From the NCBI GenBank assembly GCA_025351345.1, contig JANXWB010000025.1, forward strand, positions 23,070 to 87,069: 64,000 nt of DNA. Reading direction: 5' to 3'. Source of the DNA: Synechococcales cyanobacterium GL140_1_metabat_312 (GTDB taxonomy: Bacteria > Cyanobacteriota > Cyanobacteriia > Leptolyngbyales > Leptolyngbyaceae). Under the pieces are notes generated by a model. The model searched no databases and was not told where the DNA came from. It was given only the letters and a program-made list of their open reading frames with translations. The position numbers and the translations under genes were made by a program. Below, one piece after another: positions 9,829 through 18,235 of this stretch; positions within the stretch are counted from its first letter, which is position 1, and every line of letters starts with the position of its first letter.

Positions 9829-10887
9829 ATGGGTGATTTAGTGCGGGTTCCGGTTGGTATTGTGGGCGCTTCCGGCTATGGCGGAGTACAGTTGGTGCGT
9901 CTGCTTCAGGACCATCCCCATTTAGAACTGACGTATATTGCGGGCGACAGTACCGTGGGGCAGGACTTTGGAGTACTTTATCCCTACTTGGCCCATGCAG
10001 TAGTGCAGACTGTCGAGGCCGTGGATGTCGAGGTGATTGCGGAGCGAGCAAAGATTGTCTTTCTGTCGTTGCCCAATGGAATTGCCTGCAATCTAGCTCC
10101 GCAACTTCTTGCAAAAGGCTGTCAGGTCTTGGATTTATCTGCGGATTATCGGTTTAGGGATTTAGATACTTACAAAGCTTGGTACAACACCGATCGCACT
10201 GACGACGAGGTGAATCATCAGGCCGTATATGGGCTGCCGGAACTGTATCGCGATCGGATCCGCAATGCGATGTTAATTGGCTGTCCAGGGTGCTATCCGA
10301 CGGCAAGTTTGTTGGCGTTGGCCCCCTTGATGAAACAGGGGTTGATTGTGCCAGAGACTGCCATTATTGATGCGAAGTCGGGGGCATCGGGTGGCGGGCG
10401 AACGGCCAAGGTGGGCATGTTGTTGGCGGAGGCTGATAATGCGATCGCTCCTTATGGTGTGGTGAGGCATCGACATACGCCGGAAATTGAGCAAATTTGT
10501 AGTGATTTAGCGGGTCGTGAAGTCTGTGTGCAATTTACCCCGCATTTAGTTCCGATGGTGCGCGGCATTTTAGCAACAGTCTATGCAAATCTGCGAGATC
10601 CGGGGTTGGTTCGAGAGGATTTAATTACCATATATAAGGCGTTTTATCGGAATTCGCCTTGGGTGAAAATTTTGCCAGCGGGCGTATATCCCCAGACGAA
10701 ATGGGCGGCGGGTACGAATCTTTGCTATATCAGCATTGAGGTGGATCCGAGGACCGATAGGGTGATTGTGATGTCGGTGATCGACAATTTGCTGAAGGGT
10801 CAGGCGGGTCAGGCGATTCAATGTGTGAATATTATGCAGGGCTGGGATGAGATGTTGGGTTTACCAAAGTTAGCATTCTATCCATAA
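9829..10887 (+). CDS. argC: N-acetyl-gamma-glutamyl-phosphate reductase
   Basis: Cytosolic NADPH-dependent enzyme that reduces N-acetyl-glutamyl-5-phosphate to the semialdehyde, the third step of arginine biosynthesis. Rossmann motif [14 protein letters not shown] lies near residue 13. The active-site signature GCPGCYPT starts at residue 151, with catalytic Cys155. The dimerisation domain follows ([21 protein letters not shown]). The 352-residue length is standard. The nitrogen theme is shared with ntcA, but no NtcA box is apparent here. It lies 123 bp after ssb. Confidence 0.97.
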   Translation: MGDLVRVPVGIVGASGYGGVQLVRLLQDHPHLELTYIAGDSTVGQDFGVLYPYLAHAVVQTVEAVDVEVIAERAKIVFLSLPNGIACNLAPQLLAKGCQVLDLSADYRFRDLDTYKAWYNTDRTDDEVNHQAVYGLPELYRDRIRNAMLIGCPGCYPTASLLALAPLMKQGLIVPETAIIDAKSGASGGGRTAKVGMLLAEADNAIAPYGVVRHRHTPEIEQICSDLAGREVCVQFTPHLVPMVRGILATVYANLRDPGLVREDLITIYKAFYRNSPWVKILPAGVYPQTKWAAGTNLCYISIEVDPRTDRVIVMSVIDNLLKGQAGQAIQCVNIMQGWDEMLGLPKLAFYP

Positions 10888-10909
10888 ATACCTTTATTCA
10901 AATTCTCCC

Positions 10910-10934
10910 AAATCCGCCTGGATTCGGGGGATTT
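10910..10934. terminator. Hairpin between convergent argC and the unknown gene
   Basis: AAATCCGCC (10910-10918) can pair with GGGGGATTT (10926-10934) with one mismatch and a 7-nt loop. It lies between two converging genes. The U run is weak, so this is a probable rather than certain terminator. Confidence 0.5.
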
Positions 10935-10958
10935 ACTCAGGTTATTGCACAACAAAAG

Positions 10959-11690
10959 TTATCTGCTTCGCTTCGGAGCCACATATCTATAGTTCCCTTC
11001 CCCCACGCTACGATCGAGGATGGCTATGATTTTACCGGGGAAGTCGCTCGGACCTGGAACAAACAACGGTTTGCCATCGGAAGCTCCACACCAAATGCTT
11101 AGTTTCTGATTCCAAAGTCCAAGATGGGATTTTGCGGTTTCGGTAAAATCAAGATGGGGTGATAACTCTAAGCCATCTGCATAGGCCAGAGCGCTGAGAA
11201 CGATGGCTTGAGCTTGTTCGATCGTGACTATTTTCGAGTCATTATCGAAGGCTTGAAAACATTTTTCCTTAAATTTAGGGTATTCAGATTCAAGGATTTG
11301 CTTCGGTCCAATTACATTTTTAACGCCTAAACAGTAATAGTCCACTAAGTAATTACAAACTATCAATTTCCCAGGGCGACTGTTTCGGGCCACAACCACG
11401 ATCGTCATTCCTATACTGGTCTCCATACTGGCATCAATATTGGCCGATGGTTCAGGGCGTTGTTCGCCAAGAGTAAGGAATCGATCGTCTGGAAAGCTTG
11501 CACTGACTAAGCATTCATAAATCGGGGATATTTCGCCGCGATCGAAACGATCTTGGGCAGATTTTTCACCCTCCGATCGGATGATGGCAGCAACTTCAGC
11601 AGGTCGAAGTCCCAATTTACGGGCAATCTCTTTAGGGGTAAAATTTTGGACTCGGAGTGCCAAAACCTCCTGGATTTGTTCGGGTATCAT
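10959..11690 (-). CDS. Unknown protein with N-terminal helix-turn-helix
   Basis: 243 residues, not assigned to a named family. Residues about 3-40 (IQEVLALRVQNFTPKEIARKLG, then RPAEVAAIIRSE) look like a resolvase/sigma-type helix-turn-helix. The remainder is a mixed alpha/beta region with no catalytic motif I recognise and no membrane segment. A conserved-looking segment IVVVARNSRPGKLIVCNYLVDYYCLGVKN lies in the middle. It sits downstream of thiC on the same strand, behind a hairpin at 11742-11765, so it probably has its own promoter. A DNA-binding role is only suggested by the N-terminus. Confidence 0.6.
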   Translation of the reverse strand: MIPEQIQEVLALRVQNFTPKEIARKLGLRPAEVAAIIRSEGEKSAQDRFDRGEISPIYECLVSASFPDDRFLTLGEQRPEPSANIDASMETSIGMTIVVVARNSRPGKLIVCNYLVDYYCLGVKNVIGPKQILESEYPKFKEKCFQAFDNDSKIVTIEQAQAIVLSALAYADGLELSPHLDFTETAKSHLGLWNQKLSIWCGASDGKPLFVPGPSDFPGKIIAILDRSVGEGNYRYVAPKRSR

Positions 11691-11741
11691 TCGCCTATTA
11701 GTCAGTAATTAGTAGTGGATAATCGGGTAAAAATTTAAATA

Positions 11742-11765
11742 CCCCCGATCTTTAAAAGACGGGGG
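11742..11765 (-). terminator. thiC rho-independent terminator
   Basis: CCCCCG (11742-11747) pairs with CGGGGG (11760-11765), and TCTT/AAGA extend the stem inside. On the minus strand it is followed by an A/T-rich tract containing TATTTAAATTTTT. It lies about 40 bp past the thiC stop. Confidence 0.7.
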
Positions 11766-11806
11766 CAAAAGAGTAAGATCACTCTTCACTCTACAAATTT
11801 GATACT

Positions 11807-13198
11807 CTACACCGCAGCCGTAGCTTTTAAGCGATCGCCATCTTTGACTAAGAATGCCTGCAACTCAGCAAGATCCTCATCTTCGATTTTGGTTTGCATC
11901 GGGCAGAACTTCGGTCCACACATAGAACAGAATTCTGCGGTTTTATAGACATCTTCGGGAAGCGTCTCGTCATGGTATTCCCGAGCGCGCTCAGGATCCA
12001 AGGACAATTCAAATTGACGATTCCAGTCAAAGTTATATCGAGCGCGGGACAGTTCATCATCCCGATCACGGGCACCCGGACGATGACGGGCAATATCCGC
12101 TGCATGGGCTGCAATTTTATAAGCAATCAAACCATTGCGAACATCTTCAGCATTCGGCAAACCTAAATGCTCTTTTGGAGTCACATAGCAAAGCATTGCT
12201 GTACCATACCAACCCGCCATCGCCGCACCGATCGCACTGGTAATGTGGTCATAACCGGGCGCAATATCGGTGACCAATGGACCTAGAACATAGAAAGGTG
12301 CTTCGGAGCATTCTTCCATTTGTTTTTTGACGTTGAATTCGATTTGATCCATAGGGATATGTCCCGGACCTTCGACCATAACTTGCAAATCATCTTCCCA
12401 AGCCCGACGAGTCAAGTTACCCAGGGTTTTGAGTTCCGCCAATTGGGCCGCATCCGTCGCATCATGACTACAACCCGGACGCAATGAATCGCCCAGACTA
12501 AACGTGACATCATATTTTTTGAAAATATTCATGATGTCGGTGTAGCGCGTATACAAAGGATTTTGGCGCTTGTGGTGGAGCATCCATTTCGCAATGATTC
12601 CGCCGCCACGAGAGACGATTCCAGTGAGACGAGTACGGGTTAGGGGCAGGTGTTCAATCAACAATCCAGCATGGATAGTCATGTAATCCACACCTTGCTG
12701 GGCGTGCTTCTCAATGATGTGAAGAAAGTCATCTTCAGTGAAATTATCAAAATTTCCGTGGACGCTTTCTAAGGCTTGATAAATGGGGACGGTGCCGATC
12801 GGAATTGGGGACGCATTGATAATGGCCGTCCGAATTTCGTCTAAGTTGCCGCCGCCTGTGGAAAGATCCATCAGCGTATCTGCACCATATTTCACGGCTA
12901 GGGTGAGTTTGGCAATTTCTTCGCTGATGTCCGAAGAGTTTGGCGATGCACCAATGTTTGCATTAACTTTACAGGTCGAAGCAATTCCGATCGCCATCGG
13001 TTCGAGATTGGGGTGATTGATATTTGCAGGAATCACCATGCGGCCCCGTGCCACTTCGTCCCGAATTAACGTTGGAGGAAGTTTTTCCCGTTTTGCAACG
13101 TAATCCATTTCCTCTGTAATCAAACCCTGACGGGCGTAGTGCATTTGTGAAGTATTGCCATGTCCTGCACGTTTCGCAATCCAGTCTGAACGCAACAT
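11807..13198 (-). CDS. thiC: Phosphomethylpyrimidine synthase
   Basis: Radical-SAM enzyme that rearranges 5-aminoimidazole ribotide into HMP-phosphate, the pyrimidine half of thiamine. The C-terminal cluster-binding motif CSMCGPKFC is present, as are the family runs [25 protein letters not shown] and [11 protein letters not shown] start at the ATG at 13198 (463 residues, beginning [12 protein letters not shown]), which has AAGGAAG 5-10 nt upstream and matches family length. The frame stays open to 13333, but that extension lies inside the TPP riboswitch and is not protein. Expression should be repressed by thiamine pyrophosphate. Confidence 0.96.
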   Translation of the reverse strand: MLRSDWIAKRAGHGNTSQMHYARQGLITEEMDYVAKREKLPPTLIRDEVARGRMVIPANINHPNLEPMAIGIASTCKVNANIGASPNSSDISEEIAKLTLAVKYGADTLMDLSTGGGNLDEIRTAIINASPIPIGTVPIYQALESVHGNFDNFTEDDFLHIIEKHAQQGVDYMTIHAGLLIEHLPLTRTRLTGIVSRGGGIIAKWMLHHKRQNPLYTRYTDIMNIFKKYDVTFSLGDSLRPGCSHDATDAAQLAELKTLGNLTRRAWEDDLQVMVEGPGHIPMDQIEFNVKKQMEECSEAPFYVLGPLVTDIAPGYDHITSAIGAAMAGWYGTAMLCYVTPKEHLGLPNAEDVRNGLIAYKIAAHAADIARHRPGARDRDDELSRARYNFDWNRQFELSLDPERAREYHDETLPEDVYKTAEFCSMCGPKFCPMQTKIEDEDLAELQAFLVKDGDRLKATAAV

Positions 13199-13216
13199 AT
13201 GACTCTTCCTTAAAAT

Positions 13217-13343
13217 AAACAGCTTCCCTTCGCTGGTATTACCCAGAGACAACAGACCTGATAACAATTCTAGTAATCTGTAGCCCGTTTCAGGTTCTAA
13301 GGGTTGTTTCTCAGCCGATCGTTTTTTCGGCACCCCTAGCTAT
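13217..13343 (-). ncRNA. TPP (thi-box) riboswitch controlling thiC, with enlarged J4/5 region
   Basis: On the minus strand the thi-box consensus blocks occur in order. They are AGGGGTGCC (13329-13338), GGCTGAGA (CTGAGA at 13309-13314), AACCTGA (ACCTGA at 13290-13295), GGGTAATACC (13235-13244) and GCGAAGGGAAG (13223-13233). AGCT at either end can form P1. Between ACCTGA and the GGGTAATACC block there are 45 nt instead of about 3 in the E. coli aptamers; the extra segment contains an ACAGA...TCTGT stem. The riboswitch ends about 20 nt before the thiC ATG, so control is probably by ribosome-site sequestration. Confidence 0.92.
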
Positions 13344-13369
13344 ATAAAAATCCTACACTGTTTCTAACG

Positions 13370-13972
13370 TTACTGGCCCATATCACATTCAAGTTCAACA
13401 AAAGCAGGTATCTCTAAAGGCTGATTGTGTAAAACCATGGTTGTAGTCTGATTTTCTGTGAACCCAATCCGTTCATAAAAGGCTTGCTGATTAGTAGTCA
13501 TGAGATAAATACGTTCCACTCGACTGAGACGCGGATGGGTGATTAAGGTCTGCACAAGTTTGCGGCCAATGCCTGCCCCTTGATAGTTGGGATCCACTAC
13601 TACATCCCAAATCGTAGCGCGGTAAACTCCATCGGACGTGGCGCGGGCAAAACCAATGAGCATCGTGTTGTCCCATGCGGTAACGATCGGGTCACTGTGA
13701 TCGAGAGCCGTCTGAAGATCCTCAAGAGTCCGATCGCTAGCCCAAAACGCGACGAGATTAAATAACTCCTGAAGCGATCGCAACTCGACAAATTCAGGCC
13801 CAACCCGTAACTGAACGTTTCGACAATCCACGTTCTTGGTAATATCGTTGATACTATCTACGGTCTGATGTTGGGCGGAATGATGATCCTTTCCAATGTT
13901 CGACTTAGATTTCGACTCAGATTTCGGCTGAGACTTTAACTCAGATTTCGGCTCCCCCTTCGACTGTCCCAT
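13370..13972 (-). CDS. GNAT-family N-acetyltransferase (Ycf52/NSI-like)
   Basis: Acetyl-CoA-dependent N-acetyltransferase. The GNAT core spans about residues 70-190, with the cofactor loop VVDPNYQGAGIGRKLV and the late motif ERIYLMTTNQQAFYERIGF. This arrangement resembles the chloroplast Ycf52/NSI acetyltransferases and their cyanobacterial relatives. Residues about 4-25 are a low-complexity run of Lys-Ser-Glu/Gln-Pro repeats, probably disordered. Using the ATG at 13972 gives 200 residues; a later start just before the GNAT fold is possible. It lies directly upstream of the thiC riboswitch on the same strand. Its substrate is unknown. Confidence 0.83.
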   Translation of the reverse strand: MGQSKGEPKSELKSQPKSESKSKSNIGKDHHSAQHQTVDSINDITKNVDCRNVQLRVGPEFVELRSLQELFNLVAFWASDRTLEDLQTALDHSDPIVTAWDNTMLIGFARATSDGVYRATIWDVVVDPNYQGAGIGRKLVQTLITHPRLSRVERIYLMTTNQQAFYERIGFTENQTTTMVLHNQPLEIPAFVELECDMGQ

Positions 13973-14083
13973 CTAATGCGCCTACATAATGTTGTGGTTA
14001 TCATTGTGGAGACAGATTCCGGATTTGTGAAGGGGCTGTCGAAAATACCTGATAGCTGTTGTTTTTATTTTTGATGGTTTCTC

Positions 14084-14695
14084 ATGTCCCGATCGCGCAC
14101 CCGCCGAACAACCCGCCGTCAATCTGGTCCTGCTGTGGTGGGATTGGTGATGCTGTTAATTTTGTTTACATTAATGATGGGGATCGGCCTTGCCCAAGCC
14201 CTGGAGCCAAAGAACAATCCATTGTTGCAAACTCCTAAGTTGCAAACTCCTAATATTCAAAGCAGCCCAAGCGTTCAGAGCGCAGAGATTGGAACAGTTG
14301 ATCCGGTGAGCGATCGCGATCGTTTAGGCCAAGAACTTTACTTAGAGTCCTGCCGAAGCTGCCACATTGGAATTCCACCCGCTGTCATGCCCACTCAAAC
14401 CTGGCAGGCATTGCTTCAGGATCCACAACATTATGGCGTGACAATAGATATTCCTCAAGGTCCAGAAAAACGGATTATGTGGAACTACGTCAAAAATGCA
14501 TCGCGTCCAGTGGCGAGTACCGACGAACGAGTGCCCTACCGAATTTCAGAATCGAGATATTTTAAAGCGCTCCATCCAAAAGTAAAACTTGCGACAAAGC
14601 CAACGCTGACCACTTGTATTACCTGTCATCCGAGTGCCCAGGCATTTAATTTCCGTAAATTGTCGGCAGAAGCTGAAGCGCAGGCAGAAAAATAA
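14084..14695 (+). CDS. Diheme c-type cytochrome (DHC-like)
   Basis: Exported electron carrier of 203 residues. A basic N-terminus and a hydrophobic segment (about 17-38) form a signal or anchor. Two haem-binding CxxCH motifs follow: CRSCH at 90-94 and CITCH at 178-182. The spacing and the segment between them (PTQTWQALLQDPQHYGV, then RIMWNYVKNAS) resemble the dihaem cytochrome c (DHC) family. A short direct repeat, LLQTPKLQTPNIQ, lies in the linker. The gene is convergent with cca (7 bp apart). Its redox partner is unknown. Confidence 0.8.
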   Translation: MSRSRTRRTTRRQSGPAVVGLVMLLILFTLMMGIGLAQALEPKNNPLLQTPKLQTPNIQSSPSVQSAEIGTVDPVSDRDRLGQELYLESCRSCHIGIPPAVMPTQTWQALLQDPQHYGVTIDIPQGPEKRIMWNYVKNASRPVASTDERVPYRISESRYFKALHPKVKLATKPTLTTCITCHPSAQAFNFRKLSAEAEAQAEK

Positions 14696-14701
14696 AAGGG
14701 T

Positions 14702-16057
14702 CTATGGGTCTCCTAGCTTCAAACTCTTTAGAAATTCGATCGCACTAGAACGATCGTTTACGACCTGATCCAATGTCACCGCCCGCAATTGAGTCAGAAT
14801 AAGCTTTAAACTCTTCCCCGGTTTAAATCCTAATTCCTGTAAATCTTTACCTGACAACATGGGTTTAACTTGGGCGTACTCCGTCAAATATTTCCAAATC
14901 TGACACCGCCAAGGGTCATCACTTCGCGCTGCAATTAACAACAATGTAACCCGGTCAAACGCACTTAATACTTGGTCTACTCGACTCGGACGATCGCCCT
15001 GGTTCAACAATTGATGAATCTGAACTTCAATCCCATTTAACGTTGATAAACGATCGATCGCAACTTTCGGCAATTGCAACTGTAACGCAATGATTGCAGG
15101 TTCATCAGCCATCGCCAGAATCAACTCCAACATCGCTTGCCATCGTTGCAACCCCGGATTGAGCCGATCGTCCTTCAGCCACAAATCCATCCGACATAGC
15201 GATCGCCAAAGCCGCCGCCAACCCAGATCATCCAAATTTTGCGAAATAGATAAACTCGGGTGCAAACAATAAAACGCATCCACCGATCGCAAACTCCGCA
15301 ACGCACCTTTCCAAGTTGACGATGAGAACAAATATTTAAACTCAGACCTGAGTCGAGTTTGCAGGGCCGGAACCGAACCGAATTCCTGGCGAGATTGCTC
15401 ATAAATTCCCGACGCGATCGCCGACGCAAACTGATCTTTGGTCTCCGGCTCAAACTCAAACTCAAACCGCGCCGCAAACCGTGCCCCCCGGAATATACGA
15501 GTTGGGTCATCCAGCAAACTCCGATCGTGCAAAACCCTCAAAACCCGTGCTGCCAAATCCTCCACACCATGGTGTAAATCCAACACCAAGCCCGCACCGG
15601 GATCGGTCAATCTCAACGCCATCGCATTCACTGAAAAATCGCGCCGAAACAAATCCAATTCAATAGAACTAGCCACAACAGTCGGGTTTGCTGCCGGATA
15701 CGCATAAGTCTCCGTTCGCGCCGTCGCCAAATCCACAGACAAATCCCCCAATACCGGATCCCCATGCCAGGTCAAAGCCGCCGTCTGAAACTTGCCGTGG
15801 ATTTCTAGCACCACCTCGGGATAACGCGATCGTAACGCCTCCGCCAACTTCACCCCAGCTCCCACGAAACCTTCTACTACACCATCCACAACCAGATCCA
15901 AATCCGACAGCATCACCGGACCATCTCCCGTCGCCCGCATCAAATCACGCACTCCGCCCCCCACCAAATACAGATGCCATCCCTGAGCCGCTGCCACTGC
16001 CACCGCGATCGCCAAAATCTCTTGCAAAGGAAGTGCCAGTCGTTCGATCGTCACCAT
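14702..16057 (-). CDS. cca: tRNA nucleotidyltransferase / poly(A) polymerase family (CCA-adding)
   Basis: Class II nucleotidyltransferase of 451 residues that adds or repairs the 3' CCA of tRNAs; some bacteria split C- and A-addition between two paralogs. The head domain has LVGGGVRD (31-38) and the metal-binding pair DLD (52-54). The ribose-recognition and neck region follows (RRDFSVNAMAL, DDPTRIFRGARFAARFEF). The C-terminal body is less conserved. It is divergent from psbZ. Which of CCA-, CC- or A-adding activity it has cannot be read off by eye. Confidence 0.9.
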   Translation of the reverse strand: MVTIERLALPLQEILAIAVAVAAAQGWHLYLVGGGVRDLMRATGDGPVMLSDLDLVVDGVVEGFVGAGVKLAEALRSRYPEVVLEIHGKFQTAALTWHGDPVLGDLSVDLATARTETYAYPAANPTVVASSIELDLFRRDFSVNAMALRLTDPGAGLVLDLHHGVEDLAARVLRVLHDRSLLDDPTRIFRGARFAARFEFEFEPETKDQFASAIASGIYEQSRQEFGSVPALQTRLRSEFKYLFSSSTWKGALRSLRSVDAFYCLHPSLSISQNLDDLGWRRLWRSLCRMDLWLKDDRLNPGLQRWQAMLELILAMADEPAIIALQLQLPKVAIDRLSTLNGIEVQIHQLLNQGDRPSRVDQVLSAFDRVTLLLIAARSDDPWRCQIWKYLTEYAQVKPMLSGKDLQELGFKPGKSLKLILTQLRAVTLDQVVNDRSSAIEFLKSLKLGDP

Positions 16058-16259
16058 GAAAGACCTCGTGGCTGAGAGACAGCTTTACAAAAAGTTACGT
16101 TACATCTCGATTCCATAGAATCAAAACCAGTTTTCTGATACGGTACAGACATGGGAAATACAGCGCATGGCCTGTGCATTTTAGTGCCTTGGGGCGGCCT
16201 GTTTATTCTCACTCATAATCGCTGAGATCACTAAACTTGCTGTCCATAGGGAGAAAGTC

Positions 16260-16448
16260 ATGACCGTCGTATTCCAATTGCTACTTGCCGCATTAGTGTT
16301 TTTCTCATTCGCGATGATCGTGTATGTACCCGTCGCTTACGCATCCCCCCAAAACTGGGACCAATCCAAACGGTTAATTTTGCTCGGGTCCGCTATCTGG
16401 GGTGGCTTGGTTGTTGCTGTAGGCGCATTAAACTTCTTGGTGGCGTAA
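16260..16448 (+). CDS. psbZ: Photosystem II protein PsbZ (Ycf9)
   Basis: Exactly 62 residues with two transmembrane helices (about 3-25 and 38-60), the standard PsbZ length and topology. The loop [15 protein letters not shown] is diagnostic. PsbZ lies at the photosystem II core periphery near CP43 and helps stabilise the PSII supercomplex. GGGAG lies 8-12 nt before the ATG (within 16250-16255). A strong terminator follows at 16469, so psbZ is probably transcribed alone even though ribH is next. Confidence 0.97.
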   Translation: MTVVFQLLLAALVFFSFAMIVYVPVAYASPQNWDQSKRLILLGSAIWGGLVVAVGALNFLVA

Positions 16449-16468
16449 GCGCTAGCACTGGATTTTAT

Positions 16469-16510
16469 AAAACAGCCCATCGGACAATGCGATCGGCTGT
16501 TTTATTTTGT
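16469..16510 (+). terminator. psbZ rho-independent terminator
   Basis: AAAACAGCC (16469-16477) pairs perfectly with GGCTGTTTT (16495-16503). An inner ATCG/CGAT extension continues the stem, and a TATTTTG tract follows. Confidence 0.85.
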
Positions 16511-16617
16511 TTAAAATTCAGCCCTGAAACACATCTAGTGAGACCAATCTGGACTAACAAGGTAATCTAGATAAAGTCAAAGCATCTCACATGTTGCATT
16601 AACGGTAAAAAATTTCA

Positions 16618-17181
16618 ATGGCTGTTTTTGAAGGAACTTTTGCACATTCCAATACCTATCGATATGCGATCGTAATTGGGCGTTTCAACGATCTTGTGAC
16701 AACAAGGCTCTTAGAGGGGTGTCAAGATTGTTTAAAGCGTCACGGAGTCGATGTAGATCCCCAAGGAACTCAAGTGGATTACGCTTGGGCGCCAGGTTGT
16801 TTTGAATTGCCTCTACTGGCACGTCAGTTGGCGATGTCGGGGCGCTATGACGCAGTAATTTGTATTGGAGCTGTGATTCGCGGCAGTACTCCACATTTCG
16901 ACTATGTTGCAGGCGAAGTCTCGAAAGGAATCGCAGCGGCGGCATTTCAAACGGGAGTTCCGGTCGTCTTTGGTGTGCTGACAACAGACACAATGCAGCA
17001 AGCCTTAGAACGCGCGGGTATTAAGAGCAATAAGGGTTGGGACTTCGCGATGAGCGCCCTCGAAATGGCCAGTCTGATGCAATCTATCCGATCGGTCCCA
17101 CCCGCACATCAAGGATCTATTAGCGCTTCGGGTGCGCTACCAACGCTGAGTTATGCACAGGCAGATACGATCGCCGAATAG
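16618..17181 (+). CDS. ribH: 6,7-dimethyl-8-ribityllumazine synthase
   Basis: Penultimate enzyme of riboflavin synthesis: it condenses 5-amino-6-ribitylamino-uracil with dihydroxybutanone phosphate and forms large icosahedral or pentameric shells. Family motifs are present in order: [13 protein letters not shown], the substrate loop [29 protein letters not shown], and [20 protein letters not shown]. The last ~25 residues are a Ser/Ala-rich tail not needed for the fold. It follows psbZ, a frequent cyanobacterial neighbour. Confidence 0.96.
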   Translation: MAVFEGTFAHSNTYRYAIVIGRFNDLVTTRLLEGCQDCLKRHGVDVDPQGTQVDYAWAPGCFELPLLARQLAMSGRYDAVICIGAVIRGSTPHFDYVAGEVSKGIAAAAFQTGVPVVFGVLTTDTMQQALERAGIKSNKGWDFAMSALEMASLMQSIRSVPPAHQGSISASGALPTLSYAQADTIAE

Positions 17182-17238
17182 CTATGAATTAGATTCTGGT
17201 TCCCTCTTTTTGAGGGGGATTGGGTCTGCCTCTGTCAA

Positions 17239-18132
17239 ATGCATAGTCACGTTAAACATAGGAAGGCATGCTTGAAAGCTAAACTTCGAGGCACAGAAAT
17301 CTTTTTCGACGTAGAAGGAGCATCGATCGTCTCTGAAGGTTCGCGCTTTCGAGAAAAACCTGTCGCCTTTCTACTCCATGGTGGGCCGGGTGCCGACCAT
17401 ACCGGATATAAGCCAACCTTTAGCGCTCTAGCTGATCGCTTTCAACTGGTCTATATCGATCATCGGGGTCAAGGTCGATCAGCACGCGGACCCCAATCGA
17501 CCTACACACTCGATAACAATGTCGAAGATATTGAAGCACTCCGAATTTACCTAGGGTTAGAGCAAATTATTGTAATTGGTGGATCCTATGGCGGCATGGT
17601 AGCAATGGCCTACGCCGCACGCTATCCCTCATCGGTATCGCACCTAATTGCCTATGCGACCGCCGCAAGTTACGAGTTTTTAGCCAAGGCCCAACAAACG
17701 CTAAACGATCGCGGCACCCTAGAACAGATCAAAATAGCTCAAATGCTCTGGGATGGTGATTTCCCGTCAGTTGACGCATTACAGACTTATTTTGACCTGT
17801 TAGGACCGTTGTACAGCTATCAGTCTAAATCCCCCCAACCGATCGACTGGACCGATCGTATTTTGTCCGTTGAGGCCATTAATGAAGCCTTCGGTGGTTT
17901 CTTGCGATCCTATGATTTGCGATCGGAATTGAAAAACATCACAGCACCCAGTTTAATTCTGGCAGGCCGACATGACTGGATTTGTGCCCCAGAATTTAGC
18001 GAAGAGATTGCAGCACTCATTCCCCGATCGGACTTGCGTATTTTTGAAAACAGCGGCCATGCCCTCCGCACCGATGAACCTCAGAAATTATTGGATGCGA
18101 TCGCAGGATTTCTCGTGTATCAACGAATCTAA
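17239..18132 (+). CDS. Alpha/beta hydrolase (proline iminopeptidase-like)
   Basis: Cytosolic alpha/beta-hydrolase of 297 residues. The oxyanion-hole motif HGGPG is at 47-51, and DHRGQGRS at 74-81 is typical of proline iminopeptidase (S33) relatives. The nucleophile elbow GGSYGG at 114-119 puts the catalytic Ser at 116. Asp in AGRHDW and His in NSGHAL complete the triad near the C-terminus. No signal peptide. Substrate is unknown: many S33-like proteins are esterases or C-C hydrolases rather than peptidases. The ATG at 17239 has no good ribosome-binding site, so the N-terminal ~12 residues are uncertain. Confidence 0.83.
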   Translation: MHSHVKHRKACLKAKLRGTEIFFDVEGASIVSEGSRFREKPVAFLLHGGPGADHTGYKPTFSALADRFQLVYIDHRGQGRSARGPQSTYTLDNNVEDIEALRIYLGLEQIIVIGGSYGGMVAMAYAARYPSSVSHLIAYATAASYEFLAKAQQTLNDRGTLEQIKIAQMLWDGDFPSVDALQTYFDLLGPLYSYQSKSPQPIDWTDRILSVEAINEAFGGFLRSYDLRSELKNITAPSLILAGRHDWICAPEFSEEIAALIPRSDLRIFENSGHALRTDEPQKLLDAIAGFLVYQRI

Positions 18133-18156
18133 AAAACGAGAACCCCAACCTTAAAA

Positions 18157-18194
18157 TAAGTGCCCCTATGAATTGGTCTCAGTAGGAGCACTTA
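18157..18194. terminator. Hairpin between convergent genes
   Basis: TAAGTGC (18157-18163) pairs with GCACTTA (18188-18194), extended inward by CCTA/TAGG around one mismatch. It lies between the hydrolase and the proline-rich protein gene. There is no long U run, so termination may be inefficient. Confidence 0.5.
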
Positions 18195-18235
18195 CCTAGG
18201 GAGGCTTATCTATCCATACAACTTATTCGAGAATC

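Noticed and set aside
13199..13333. 45-residue N-terminal extension of ThiC
   Set aside because: This DNA is the TPP riboswitch; ATG at 13198 has a good ribosome site.
15688..16059. 123-codon frame antisense to cca, very Pro/Ser rich
   Set aside because: Antisense of a clearly conserved gene; composition is an artefact of codon bias.
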